A stretch of DNA of 64,000 nucleotides, taken from contig CALUTU010000007.1 of the NCBI GenBank assembly GCA_944323785.1, positions 62,001-126,000 of the forward strand. The letters are read 5' to 3'. Numbering within the stretch: the stretch's first letter is position 1; every line of letters begins with the position of its first letter. The DNA comes from an uncultured Bacteroidales bacterium. Lineage in GTDB: Bacteria > Bacteroidota > Bacteroidia > Bacteroidales > UBA932. The notes under the pieces were generated by a model. That model made no database searches, had not been told where the DNA came from, and worked only from the letters and a program-made list of their open reading frames with translations. Below are positions 28,501 through 36,561 of this stretch, piece by piece. Both the position numbers and the translations under genes were made by a program.

Positions 28501-29777
28501 GCCCCGAGTTCGCCGCCCACAAATACGACAAGAAGTGCTTCGAGGGTATCTACAATGTAGACGACAGTGTGATCTGGAACGTGCGCAACGAGCTTCGTGC
28601 CAGGATGATAGAGGTGGTCAAGAAGCGGATATCCAATACGGACATATCCAGCCACTACTCGCCTCATCAGATAGTGACCATCCTGGACACTCTCCGCTCC
28701 GATGTGCTGACCATAGGCTTTGCCCGCAGATTCGCCACCTACAAGAGGGCGCATCTGCTGTTCCGCGACCTGGACCGCCTCAATGAGATAGTCAACAATC
28801 CGGACCGTCCGGTGCAGTTCATCTTCGCCGGTAAGGCGCATCCGGCCGACAAGGCTGGTCAGGATCTGATCAAGCGCATCGTGGACATATCCAAGATGCC
28901 TCAGTTCATAGGAAAGATAGTCTTTGTCCCCAACTATGACATGAATCTGGCCAAGGCTCTCGTACAGGGTGTGGACGTATGGATGAACACGCCTACCAGG
29001 CCTCTGGAGGCTTCCGGTACGTCCGGTGAGAAGGCCGCGATGAACGGAGTCATGCATTTCTCGGTACTCGACGGATGGTGGATAGAGGGCTATAAGAAGG
29101 ATGCCGGCTGGGCTCTTCCCATGGAGAAGACCTACGATGACCAGAACTTCCAGGATGAGCTGGATGCCGCGACCATCTACAACATCATAGAGAACGAGAT
29201 AGCTCCGGGGTATTATGACGAGCGGGACAGGAAGACCGGAATCCCGTCCAGGTGGATTCAGTACATCAAGAACACGATTGCGCTCGTAGCGTCCAACTTC
29301 ACTACCAATCGGATGCTGACGGATTATCTGGAGAAATATTACATGCCTCTTTATGAGAGGACACTCCGGCTCAATGCCGATGACTGCGCCGTGGCCAAGG
29401 AGATAGCTTTCTGGAAGAAGAATATCCGCCACAGCTGGCAGCATATCGAGATAAAGGACTATGTGCGTCCTACGGACTCCAACGACCAGCCGATGCTCGG
29501 CAAGGAGAGAGTCTTCCGGCTGGAACTCTTTATCGGAGACATCAATCCTCATGATATAGGTGTCGAACTGGTATGGGCGGAGCAGGACCGCAAGGGCGTG
29601 TTCCATGTACGCAAGTGCTTCACCTTTGACTATGAGTCGGGCGGAGACGGTACGGCCAGGTACGTCTGCCGTCTGGTGCCTACCGCCACTGGAGTCTACT
29701 ATCTTACAGTCAGGGTCTTCGCAAAGAATGATCTCCTGCCTCACCGTCAGGACTTAGAGTTGGTGAGATGGTTGTAG
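25542..29777 (+). CDS. glgP: Glycogen synthase (GT3-like) fused to alpha-glucan phosphorylase (GT35)
   Basis: A 1411-residue protein with two enzyme halves. Residues about 1-550 form a GT-B synthase with DYLFEASWEVCNKVGGIHTV and the E-x7-E element in YEPWGYTPLES, closest to the eukaryotic-type GT3 glycogen synthases. From about residue 570 on (LKALDVISKNLWWCWN) it is a glycogen phosphorylase of the short bacterial type: YFSMEYGLD, SGGLGILAGDYLKESSD, CNEGHAAF, and the pyridoxal-phosphate lysine predicted as Lys1164 in EASGTSGEKAAMNG. Thus one chain carries opposing polymerising and phosphorolytic activities. No interruption of the frame is seen. The ribF start overlaps its last 10 bp. Confidence 0.9.
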   Translation: MSTEKVVMPDYLFEASWEVCNKVGGIHTVLASKSLNLSKELKNNHIHIGPDVWMDTAQNPEFTEDPILFRTWRMAAAEEGLRLRVGRWNIPGKPIAVLVDFSQFIPKKNEIFTSLWEKFKLDSISGQWDFIESALFGYAAGKVIESFVRFNLQPHHKVVAHFHEWMTGAGILYLKSVKAHVATIFTTHATVTGRCLACNNVPLYDSLSSCNADEKARYYNVTAKHSMEKCAALNADVFTTVSDITATECEKLLGKKVDLITPNGFDNGIVPPKDKLQKAAAEGRKVLLDLAGAMCGEDCSDAFILGISGRYEYKNKGIDVFLDVLGRLGNSGYSGRTVVAFIMVPSGHNGPDKELAAKLAGNGSDYRTLTTHHLQDPDSDIILNRMKALNLVNREGSKVKVFFVPSYLNGDDGIIGRKYYELLMSMDMTIFPSYYEPWGYTPLESLAFGVPTLTTTLAGFGLWVRSHYNAAHPSITIVSRNDSNYGQVVDNVLKAVMEMVALPQDALRQCRENAVEVSEIALWKHNIYYYKQAYSLAIERLVEEMGAFPEYKEDQVQNYHRFEVNRPSWSRILVTRDMPERLKALDVISKNLWWCWNQEAMDLFRSINADLWKECERNPIALLDRLTLDDYNRLEADTDFLARMDAVYDIFNTYMDGKKDRKSPSIAYFSMEYGLDTSLKIYSGGLGILAGDYLKESSDMKVRMTGVGLLYRYGYFSQRLTAQGDQVADYEPQDFFKIPAMPVRDESGNWKTVSIVFPGRTVYARIWRVDVGRTELYLLDTDFEDNLPEDRQITHHLYGGDWENRLKQELLLGIGGIRALRTLGIQCDIYHCNEGHAAFIGLERLREYVAQNLSFSEAMELVRCSSLFTTHTPVPAGHDAFSEDMLRTYINHYPQRMKIDWETLMALGKTNPADRNEKFSMSNLACNLSQEVNGVSWMHGKVSQQVLGGLWPGYLPEELHIGYVTNGVHYPTWTAPQWKEIHAKVFGPEFAAHKYDKKCFEGIYNVDDSVIWNVRNELRARMIEVVKKRISNTDISSHYSPHQIVTILDTLRSDVLTIGFARRFATYKRAHLLFRDLDRLNEIVNNPDRPVQFIFAGKAHPADKAGQDLIKRIVDISKMPQFIGKIVFVPNYDMNLAKALVQGVDVWMNTPTRPLEASGTSGEKAAMNGVMHFSVLDGWWIEGYKKDAGWALPMEKTYDDQNFQDELDAATIYNIIENEIAPGYYDERDRKTGIPSRWIQYIKNTIALVASNFTTNRMLTDYLEKYYMPLYERTLRLNADDCAVAKEIAFWKKNIRHSWQHIEIKDYVRPTDSNDQPMLGKERVFRLELFIGDINPHDIGVELVWAEQDRKGVFHVRKCFTFDYESGGDGTARYVCRLVPTATGVYYLTVRVFAKNDLLPHRQDLELVRWL

Positions 29778-30670
29778 CCGCTACAGGATTCTTCGACGGA
29801 GTTCATGCCGGACACCGGGCCGTGCTTCAGGTGCTGAAGGACACGGCCAGGGAAGAAGGCGAGGAGAGTGCCGTGATAACATTCTGGCCTCATCCGCGCA
29901 ATGTCCTGCAGCAGGATGCCTCTACTTTCCGTCTGCTCAATACCCTGGAGGAGAAGAAGGCCCTGATACGGGATTTCGGCATCGATCGGTTTCACGTCAT
30001 ACCGTTCACCAGGGATTTCAGCCGGTTGGATACTGCCGGCTTTATGAAGGAGTATCTGGCGGACCGTTTTCATGTGGACACTCTCATCATCGGCTACGAC
30101 CACCGTCTGGGCCGTTCGTCCACGGCGTCCAGGGAAGAGCTGGCGGCCATCGCCTCCACTGTCGGGCTGCGTACCCGCATAGTGGAGGAGGTACACTGCG
30201 ATGAGCGGAAAGTCAGCTCCACTCAGATCCGCAACCTGCTCTCGGCCGGAGACGTGGTGACTGCCGCCCAGATGCTGGGCTACCGGTATTCCCTGCTGGG
30301 AGTGGTGGTCTCCGGCAACATGCTGGGCAGGACGATGGGTTTCCCTACGGCAAATATGCAGCTCTACGAGCCGTTGAAGATGGTGCCTGCCGACGGAGTC
30401 TATGCTGTAAGCGTGGATGTCCTGGGACAGCGGCACGGAGGTATCTGCAACATCGGTACCCGCCCTACAGTCTCGGAAGGCAATGCCCGCACGATCGAGA
30501 CCAATATCTTCGACTTCAACGAGAACATATACGGTCTCGACATCCGCATTGAGTTTGTGGCCCGCATCCGCGACGAGCACCGCTTCGCCTCCCTTGACGA
30601 CTTGCGGCATCAGCTGGAGAAAGATAGGGAATTAGCGGAGAAAATGTTATCTTTGTCCCGGAACGTATAA
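29768..30670 (+). CDS. ribF: Bifunctional riboflavin kinase / FAD synthetase
   Basis: A 300-residue enzyme converting riboflavin to FMN and FAD. The N-terminal nucleotidyltransferase has GFFDGVHAGHR and the SSTQIR motif; the C-terminal flavokinase has GRTMGFPTANM and the conserved RPTVSEG. The proposed start (MVVAATGFFDGVH) overlaps the end of the synthase-phosphorylase gene by 10 bp, so it is read with the glycogen operon. The family usually has a few more residues before this motif, so the N-terminus is slightly short but complete in function. Confidence 0.93.
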   Translation: MVVAATGFFDGVHAGHRAVLQVLKDTAREEGEESAVITFWPHPRNVLQQDASTFRLLNTLEEKKALIRDFGIDRFHVIPFTRDFSRLDTAGFMKEYLADRFHVDTLIIGYDHRLGRSSTASREELAAIASTVGLRTRIVEEVHCDERKVSSTQIRNLLSAGDVVTAAQMLGYRYSLLGVVVSGNMLGRTMGFPTANMQLYEPLKMVPADGVYAVSVDVLGQRHGGICNIGTRPTVSEGNARTIETNIFDFNENIYGLDIRIEFVARIRDEHRFASLDDLRHQLEKDRELAEKMLSLSRNV

Positions 30671-30680
30671 ATTGACGCAA

Positions 30681-31076
30681 ATGGAAGACTGGTTAGGTAT
30701 TGTATTGGGAATCCTGTTTATTCTGGGACCGGCTCTGCTGGAGAAAGGCAGCAGGAAGAAAAAGCGCGGACAGAGACATGAACGGCAGTTGCCGCAGCAG
30801 GATGAGGTGTATGGGCCGGAGCCGGTTCTGCGGCCTGAGACGACTGAGTCTCAGCTGTCCGAGGTAAGGCCGGTATATGTTCCGGTTCTGTCCGAAGAAC
30901 CGATGACGTTCCCTGAGGAGACGGTCTCCAGTGAACCTGTTGCCCGGGAATCTGCTGCACCGGACAAGGCTGTTCCTGTTCCGGACCGCGGGAACAATCC
31001 TCCTGCCCGCAGGAAACGCCGCTTCAATGGACGGGACATGATAATTTATTCCGAGATACTGAAGCCGAAATTTTAA
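30681..31076 (+). CDS. Small protein with one membrane span, function unknown
   Basis: A 131-residue protein counted from ATG 30681 (a TTG three codons earlier is also possible). One N-terminal membrane helix (about 4-20, LGIVLGILFILGPALLE) is followed by a basic stretch KGSRKKKRGQR and a proline/glutamate-rich, probably disordered tail that ends in a short basic segment RKRRFNGRDM. Not recognised. It lies 10 bp downstream of ribF and shares its strand. Confidence 0.65.
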   Translation: MEDWLGIVLGILFILGPALLEKGSRKKKRGQRHERQLPQQDEVYGPEPVLRPETTESQLSEVRPVYVPVLSEEPMTFPEETVSSEPVARESAAPDKAVPVPDRGNNPPARRKRRFNGRDMIIYSEILKPKF

Positions 31077-31105
31077 AATTTGTAGTTTTTATTTAAAAAT
31101 ATACC

Positions 31106-31113
31106 TATCTTTG
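31106..31113 (+). promoter_or_regulatory. -7 promoter element of greA
   Basis: TATCTTTG, a strong TAnnTTTG match; a TTTG 23 nt upstream could be the -33. Transcription would start near 31120, just before the leader hairpin. Confidence 0.55.
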
Positions 31114-31121
31114 CAAAAGAA

Positions 31122-31152
31122 AGAGTCCTGCTCAGGTGCGGGATTCTTTTTT
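31122..31152 (+). terminator. Intrinsic terminator in the greA leader (possible attenuator)
   Basis: AGAGTCCTGC pairs with GCGGGATTCT over 10 bp (two G-U pairs) around a 6-nt loop, followed by six T. It lies between the predicted greA start site and the greA ATG at 31185. It could also serve as the terminator of the upstream gene. Confidence 0.6.
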
Positions 31153-31184
31153 ATATTTTATAAACTCATAAGCAAGATTGTATC

Positions 31185-31655
31185 ATGTCCGAGATTCATT
31201 ATGTAACATCAGAAGGTCTTGATAAACTCAAGGCCGAGCTGGCTGAGGCTATAAGCCAGAGACCTGTAATATCCAGACAGATTGCCGAGGCAAGGGATAA
31301 GGGAGACCTCTCCGAGAATGCAGAGTACGACGCCGCCAAGGAGGCCCAGGGACTGTTGGAGCTCAAGATATCCAAGCTGGAGAATCTGGTGGCCAATGCC
31401 CGCGTAATCGACGAGTCCAAGATCAATACCGACCATGTGCAGATGCTTACGAAGGTGACCCTCAAGAACCTGCTCAACAACACCACGGTCCAGTACACGC
31501 TGGTGGGAGAGAGCGAGGCCAATTTCCGTGAGGGGAAGCTGGCGGCCGGTACTCCGATAGGCAAAGCCCTTATAGGCAGGCGGAAAGGTGATGTCGTGGA
31601 GGTGAAGGTGCCTTCAGGAGTCCTCAAGTTTGAAATTCTCGATATCTCACTCTAA
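31185..31655 (+). CDS. greA: Transcription elongation factor GreA
   Basis: A 156-residue factor that rescues backtracked RNA polymerase by stimulating transcript cleavage. The N-terminal coiled coil has the acidic tip ARDKGDLSENAEYDAAKE (Asp and Glu at the catalytic tip) and the C-terminal FKBP-like domain ends with IGKALIGRRKGDVVEVKVP. The length is typical. It has its own promoter and a terminator-like hairpin in the leader. Confidence 0.95.
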   Translation: MSEIHYVTSEGLDKLKAELAEAISQRPVISRQIAEARDKGDLSENAEYDAAKEAQGLLELKISKLENLVANARVIDESKINTDHVQMLTKVTLKNLLNNTTVQYTLVGESEANFREGKLAAGTPIGKALIGRRKGDVVEVKVPSGVLKFEILDISL

Positions 31656-31666
31656 AGCATATAGTC

Positions 31667-32068
31667 ATGTCATCTGTTTTTACCAGAATAGTCAACGGGG
31701 AGATTCCTTCCTACAAGGTGGCCGAGACGGAGCACTGCTACGCGTTTCTGGATATCAATCCGCTGAAGGAGGGACATACTCTGGTCATCCCCAAGAAGGA
31801 GGTCGATTATCTCTTTGATCTGGACGAGGCGCTTTATTCTGAGCTGATGCTTTTCGCCCGTAAGGTGGCTGCCGCTGTACGGGCCGCCGTGCCCTGCAAA
31901 AGGGTAGGCGTGGCTGTACTCGGTATGGAAGTACCTCATGCCCACATCCATCTTGTACCGCTGGATACAGAAGGGGATCTGGACTTCAGAAAGCAGAAAC
32001 TGGAACTTACGCCCGGGCGTTTCAAGGAGATATCCGCATCCATAGCCGCAGAATATGCAAAACTCTGA
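31667..32068 (+). CDS. HIT (histidine triad) family protein
   Basis: A 133-residue Hint-type nucleotide hydrolase or transferase. The N-terminus SVFTRIVNGEIPSYKV and the active-site triad HAHIHLVPL are clear. The middle GHTLVIPKKEVDYLFDL is also typical. The physiological substrate of bacterial Hint proteins is usually unknown. It follows greA by 11 bp and overlaps the possible upstream start of the next gene. Confidence 0.92.
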   Translation: MSSVFTRIVNGEIPSYKVAETEHCYAFLDINPLKEGHTLVIPKKEVDYLFDLDEALYSELMLFARKVAAAVRAAVPCKRVGVAVLGMEVPHAHIHLVPLDTEGDLDFRKQKLELTPGRFKEISASIAAEYAKL

Positions 32069-32072
32069 GTCT

Positions 32073-33242
32073 ATGAGATCGAAGTACTACTGGATTGGTA
32101 TGTTCACCCTGCCGTTGTTCGTGGCTCTTATGACGATGTGCGGAGACAGGGATACAGCGCGTATAAGTCTTACAGTAAAAGGTGCTCCCGACAGTACTCA
32201 GGTAGTGGTCTCACGCCTGGCATTGAATCAGATGCAGGTACTGGATACAGTCTGCACCGTCGGGGGGAAGGCGGAGTGCCGTGTGACGGTCAATCCGGGT
32301 TCTCCCGAGTTCATATATCTGACTTTTGGCAGTGACGGCGTGGTCTCCCTGCTTCTGCAGGGCAGGGACAGGGTAAGCGTTGCGGCGGACTGGTCCCGGC
32401 CGTCGGTCGTGTCGATTGATGGTTCCGAGGAGTCGGTGCTTATGCAGGAGGTGAATGACGGCATCCGGACTTTCAATCACAAGTTCGATTCCCTGTTCGC
32501 GGAGATGTCTTCGGCCGAGGCGGAGGGAGATGTAGACAGAAGTTCCGCTCTCAGGCGCGAACTCGGATTGCTGTATGTGAGGCACAAGCAGGATGCCCTG
32601 CAGTATGTGCTGCGGCATAGGGGCTCGATGACGGTAATCCCGGTGCTGTATCAGGTGGCTCCGAACGGACAGTGGATATTCTCTGAAATGACCGACGCTC
32701 TTGTCATGGAGCAGGTGTATGATACTCTGCATACGCTTTATCCTGTCTCGCCGTATCTGGCCGCTCTGGCCGACGAGGTCCAGTCAAGGCGCAATGTCAT
32801 GGATATGGGCAATATTCTTTCGGATGCGGAGGAAGTGGATTTTCCGGAGATAGCCCTGGCCGATGTGAACGGAGAAATGCGGAGTCTGACAGCCCTCAAG
32901 GGCAGGGTGGTCGTGCTGTGTTTTTGGGACCCCTCGGTGATGGAGCAGCGTATCTTCAATGTCGGGCTGAAAGAACTTTATGAGAAGTACAGTGGCCGTG
33001 GCCTGGAGATATACCAGGTGGCCGTGACCCAGGACAAGACTGCGTGGGCCATGCAGGTCAAGGAACAGGAACTGCCGTGGATCAGTGTCTGCGATCCTTC
33101 CGGAGCGTCGTCAGCGGCGGTAGTGATGTACAATGTGTCACAGTTGCCGGCCATGTACGTTATCTCCAGAGACGGAGTGATAACGGCCAGAGACCTGTTT
33201 GAGACTGATAAGCTGGGACAGGAAATCAGCCGTCTGTTATGA
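32073..33242 (+). CDS. Thioredoxin-fold (TlpA/AhpC-like) exported protein without CxxC
   Basis: About 389 residues from ATG 32073 (MRSKYYWIG, start of a signal peptide; an ATG six codons earlier overlaps the HIT gene). After a signal sequence with a cysteine near residue 23 comes a DUF4369-like beta domain, a helical middle and a C-terminal thioredoxin fold (FPEIALADVNGEMRSLTALKG, VVVLCFWDPSVMEQ). Where active TlpA proteins have WCxxC this one reads FWDPSVM, so it cannot act as a thiol oxidoreductase. The role is unknown, perhaps structural. Its end overlaps the convergent tsaB by 6 bp. Confidence 0.75.
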   Translation: MRSKYYWIGMFTLPLFVALMTMCGDRDTARISLTVKGAPDSTQVVVSRLALNQMQVLDTVCTVGGKAECRVTVNPGSPEFIYLTFGSDGVVSLLLQGRDRVSVAADWSRPSVVSIDGSEESVLMQEVNDGIRTFNHKFDSLFAEMSSAEAEGDVDRSSALRRELGLLYVRHKQDALQYVLRHRGSMTVIPVLYQVAPNGQWIFSEMTDALVMEQVYDTLHTLYPVSPYLAALADEVQSRRNVMDMGNILSDAEEVDFPEIALADVNGEMRSLTALKGRVVVLCFWDPSVMEQRIFNVGLKELYEKYSGRGLEIYQVAVTQDKTAWAMQVKEQELPWISVCDPSGASSAAVVMYNVSQLPAMYVISRDGVITARDLFETDKLGQEISRLL

Positions 33243-33965
33243 TCTGTCCGGATGCAGGACGGCATCCAGTTTCCTGGACGGACTGGCTGCGATAAATTCT
33301 TTAAGGTAGAACGGTTCGAAGTAGGCTGCATCTTCGAACCGTTTTTCTGTATATGCCCTGCGGGCCGGTTCCGCCATATATGCGGCATCGGGATGGCTTG
33401 CTGTAAATGTGCACCTGTCCAGGTACTCAGGATTGATGACCTGCCTGTATTTCCCGGCTCCGTCTCCGGTGAATATCAGGTGTCCGTATCCGGCTATCTC
33501 TCCGGCGAATGTATCCGGCTCAAGGATGACTGCTTTTGTGTCGGATATCCTGCGTCCCGATGAGTCGAACAGGGCCGTGTACACCTCCATCCTTCTGGCA
33601 TCAATCATGGGAATAATCAGGGTGTCGGCGGATATGTTCCCGGTACTCAAGGCGCCGCAGGCTATTGCTTCCAGGGTTTCTACCGCGATAAGCGGCAGGC
33701 CTGCTCCGAAGCAAATGCCTTTTGCGGTCGATACGCCTACCCGGAGTCCAGTGTAGGAACCCGGTCCGGAGCTGACGGCTACGGCCGACAGATCTTTGGC
33801 GGAAAGACCGGCCTTTTTCAGGACTTCGTCAATCATCGGAGCGAGTCCTGATGCCTGACTCTTGGGCTCGGATGTGTATCTGGCGGAAATAATCCCTTTC
33901 CCGTCTGTTATGGCTGCGGAACATACGTCCGTGGCCGTCTCTATAAGCAGTATCTTATCGTTCAT
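33237..33965 (-). CDS. tsaB: tRNA threonylcarbamoyladenosine synthesis protein TsaB
   Basis: A 242-residue ASKHA-fold partner of TsaD in making t6A37 on ANN-decoding tRNAs. The opening ILLIETATDVCSAAI and the block SSGPGSYTGLRVGVSTAKG identify TsaB. The ATG at 33965 is used; one immediately before it is equivalent. It overlaps the end of the adaptor gene by 11 bp, an unusual place for a tRNA-modification gene, so it probably depends on the TolC-adaptor transcript. Confidence 0.9.
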   Translation of the reverse strand: MNDKILLIETATDVCSAAITDGKGIISARYTSEPKSQASGLAPMIDEVLKKAGLSAKDLSAVAVSSGPGSYTGLRVGVSTAKGICFGAGLPLIAVETLEAIACGALSTGNISADTLIIPMIDARRMEVYTALFDSSGRRISDTKAVILEPDTFAGEIAGYGHLIFTGDGAGKYRQVINPEYLDRCTFTASHPDAAYMAEPARRAYTEKRFEDAAYFEPFYLKEFIAASPSRKLDAVLHPDRS

Positions 33966-35178
33966 CATCGTTGTGTTTTTCTATATCGGCATTGACTTTC
34001 ATCCCGTCCTCCAGTACTCTGTTCACGGTGCTGTACGGTCCGGTGACGATCCAGGTGGAGTCCGCGTCTTCCAGGCCCCCTGTTATCTGGATGTTCTCTA
34101 TGCTCTGGATGCCCGTGCTCACCTTGACGGAGTTGACGGTGGCCGTGGACGGGTCGTATGTGAATATGCACTCTTCGGAAGTGACGGCCTGCAGGGGTAC
34201 GGTCAGGGCATTGTCCTGTCTGTCAGTCTCTATCTCTACCGATGCGGACATGCCCGGCCTGAACGGGATGGGGTCTTTTTCCAGCAGGTCTGCGTAGGAT
34301 GCCGGCAGCAGCCGGATCCTGACCTCGAAGTTGGTTACGTCCGTAAGGGCGGAGGTGGCTGCCGTAAGGTTTTTCGCCGAATTGGCGATCTGAGTGACCA
34401 CTCCCTTGAACCGTCTGCCCGGGTATGCGTCCACATCGATATCGGCCGTGTCGCCTTTTGTTATGCGTATGATGTCATTCTCGTTGACATCCACGAGCAC
34501 TTCCATCATGTTGAAGTCGGCTATCCGCAGCATCTCGGTTCCGGCCATCTGGGAGGTGCCCACGACCCTTTCTCCTTTCTCTACGCTAAGGCTGGATATG
34601 ATGCCGTCGATAGGGGAGTATATGACGGTCTTGGTCAGGTTCTCCTCGGCCTCGCTCAATGAGGCGGTGGCGCTTTCAATGTTGTACTCGGCGGCCTTCA
34701 GCTGTTCCGCGGCCATTCCGTACTCAGCAGTGCTGGCCTCGAACTCCTGCAGGGAGATGGCCCGTTTCTCATAGAGGTCCCGGTTGCGGTTGTAATTCTG
34801 CTCGGCCTGATCAAAAGCGGCTTTCTGCTGACGGTACTGGGCTTTCGTGGAGTTGAGGGATGCCTCCGCCCTGTCTCTCAAGGATATGTAGACATCCTGC
34901 CGGATCTTGATGATCAGGTCTCCTTTCCGGACTCTGTCGCCCTCGTCCACGTTGAGCTCGATAATCTCTCCTGAGACATCGGGACTTATCTTTACTTCCG
35001 TCACCGGACGTATCTTTCCGTTTGCAGGTATCTTCTCTATGATGGTCTCTCTCGTCGGACGGTTGATGACGACAGGCTCGCCCTTGTCCGTCCTTAGCAG
35101 AGCAAACAGGACGGCGGCCGTCACAGCTGCGGCCATGACGATGAGAGTGTATCTTATGCCTTTTCTTTTCTTTCCCAT
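33955..35178 (-). CDS. Periplasmic adaptor (HlyD/MacA-type membrane fusion protein)
   Basis: A 407-residue adaptor joining an inner-membrane pump to TolC. One N-terminal membrane anchor (about 8-27) is followed by a biotinyl/lipoyl half (KISPDVSGEIIELNVDEGD), a long alpha-helical hairpin (about 90-170), the second lipoyl half (YSPIDGIISSLSVEKGERV) and beta-barrel domains. It begins 2 bp after the TolC gene. No MacB-type permease lies nearby; the closest pump is the C39 ABC transporter at 37017, which would complete a tripartite exporter. Confidence 0.87.
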   Translation of the reverse strand: MGKKRKGIRYTLIVMAAAVTAAVLFALLRTDKGEPVVINRPTRETIIEKIPANGKIRPVTEVKISPDVSGEIIELNVDEGDRVRKGDLIIKIRQDVYISLRDRAEASLNSTKAQYRQQKAAFDQAEQNYNRNRDLYEKRAISLQEFEASTAEYGMAAEQLKAAEYNIESATASLSEAEENLTKTVIYSPIDGIISSLSVEKGERVVGTSQMAGTEMLRIADFNMMEVLVDVNENDIIRITKGDTADIDVDAYPGRRFKGVVTQIANSAKNLTAATSALTDVTNFEVRIRLLPASYADLLEKDPIPFRPGMSASVEIETDRQDNALTVPLQAVTSEECIFTYDPSTATVNSVKVSTGIQSIENIQITGGLEDADSTWIVTGPYSTVNRVLEDGMKVNADIEKHNDDER

Positions 35179-35180
35179 AA

Positions 35181-36515
35181 TTATAGTGACATAGGTATCC
35201 CTTTATAAAAGTCTATGATTTTCAATTGGAATACGAATTGGTACCTGGCCTGCAGGTATTCTGATCTGGCTTTGAACAGGTTGGCCCTGGCTACGGTATA
35301 GTCGGTACCGTTCAGGACACCGGAATTGAACTTCTCCTCCACGTATCTGAAAGACTCCTGCATGGATGCGACATTGGCCTCGGCTGCTTCCATCTGACGG
35401 TAATAGGTCTCGGCTTCAGTGACGGCGGTCTGTATCTCCTTGTAGAGAGTCTGCTCCTTGGTCCTGAGCTCCAGTTCCAGACTCTCTCTGGCCAGCCTGG
35501 CGTTTCTGACGTTGGTCTTGACGCTCCAGTTGTTGAAGATCGGGATGCTCAGGCCGACGGTTATGGACGGATTGATGTTGTCCCGGAACTGCTCGAAGAA
35601 CGGATATACGCTTCCGTCCGGGGCGAAGGTGGAGGAACTGTAGAAGGTCCCGTAGCTGGCGGACAGGGATATCTTCGGATAGAACTGGCCTTTGGCTGAC
35701 TTCAGATCCAGCTCTCCTTTGTCCAGGGCCAGTCTGGCACTCTGTATCACGGGCATGGACAGAGCTCCGGCATAGATCTCTTCGATATTGTCGGCAGTGT
35801 ATCCTTGTATGATGTAATCGATATCCGGCACAGCTATGCGGAAGTCCGGACTGTACTGCAGATCCAGCAGCTGCTGAAGAGCCAGGGTGTTGGTCCTGAC
35901 CTGGCTCTCGGCCGTGACAACCTGCACTCTCTCGGAGGCCAGCTGGGACTCTATGTCCAGCAGGGAAGTGTAGGGCTGACTGCCGGCCTCTACCAGCAGC
36001 CGGGTCCTGTCTCTCTGCTCCTGGAGCGAATGGAAACTCTCTTCCGCAGCGGCAAGTATTTCCCGGGCCAGAAGTATCTGCAGGTAACTCTTGGCGATGG
36101 AGACGGATATCTCGTCCTTGAGCCTCTCGACTTCCTGTATGGATATCTCCAGACTCTTCTGACTGCTTTTAAGACCGTATAGCTTTGACAGACCGTCCAG
36201 CAGGTATATTGAGGCATTTGCCGACGCGCTGGTGCTCTGGGACAGTTTGTTGTGTATGATTTCCAGGTTCTGGAGGTCTACCGAGCGGCCCCAGTTGAGG
36301 TTGTGCCCGAAAGATACATTGAGACTGGGGGCAAAGTCCAGCTTGTCCTGAAGCAGCTGGGCCTCGCTTCGGGAGACCTCGATGCTCTGCTGCTTGATGG
36401 ACAGGTTGTTGCTCCAGGCATATTCAATACACCTTTCCAGAGTCCATGTCTCCTGGGCAAGAGCGGTCTGGCTCAGAACCAGAGCTGAAAGTATTAAGCA
36501 TATCCTGTAGTTCAT
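35181..36515 (-). CDS. TolC-family outer-membrane efflux protein
   Basis: A 444-residue outer-membrane channel from ATG 36515 (MNYRICLILSALVLSQTALA, a signal peptide; ten codons shorter than the longest frame). The mature part shows the duplicated OEP pattern: LERCIEYAWSNNLSIKQQ at the start and two long helical halves, with SYGTFYSSSTF and LSIPIFNNWSVKTNVRNA in the second. It would form the outer-membrane exit duct for the adaptor gene that follows by 2 bp and, by inference, for the peptide exporter upstream. Confidence 0.88.
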   Translation of the reverse strand: MNYRICLILSALVLSQTALAQETWTLERCIEYAWSNNLSIKQQSIEVSRSEAQLLQDKLDFAPSLNVSFGHNLNWGRSVDLQNLEIIHNKLSQSTSASANASIYLLDGLSKLYGLKSSQKSLEISIQEVERLKDEISVSIAKSYLQILLAREILAAAEESFHSLQEQRDRTRLLVEAGSQPYTSLLDIESQLASERVQVVTAESQVRTNTLALQQLLDLQYSPDFRIAVPDIDYIIQGYTADNIEEIYAGALSMPVIQSARLALDKGELDLKSAKGQFYPKISLSASYGTFYSSSTFAPDGSVYPFFEQFRDNINPSITVGLSIPIFNNWSVKTNVRNARLARESLELELRTKEQTLYKEIQTAVTEAETYYRQMEAAEANVASMQESFRYVEEKFNSGVLNGTDYTVARANLFKARSEYLQARYQFVFQLKIIDFYKGIPMSL

Positions 36516-36541
36516 GCCTTTCCTGTCTATCCTATCGTCGT

Positions 36542-36550
36542 GCAAAAATA
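36542..36550 (-). promoter_or_regulatory. -7 promoter element of the tolC-adaptor operon
   Basis: TATTTTTGC on the minus strand, 27 nt before the tolC ATG, placed right after the terminator of the peptide genes. The -33 element is not clear because it overlaps the terminator stem. Confidence 0.45.
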
Positions 36551-36561
36551 ATAAAAATAAA

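Noticed and set aside
28326-29744. 472-codon minus-strand ORF inside the phosphorylase half
   Set aside because: Antisense shadow; the plus strand carries unmistakable phosphorylase motifs throughout.
29690-29790. FMN riboswitch before ribF
   Set aside because: ribF starts inside the preceding gene, leaving no leader for a riboswitch.
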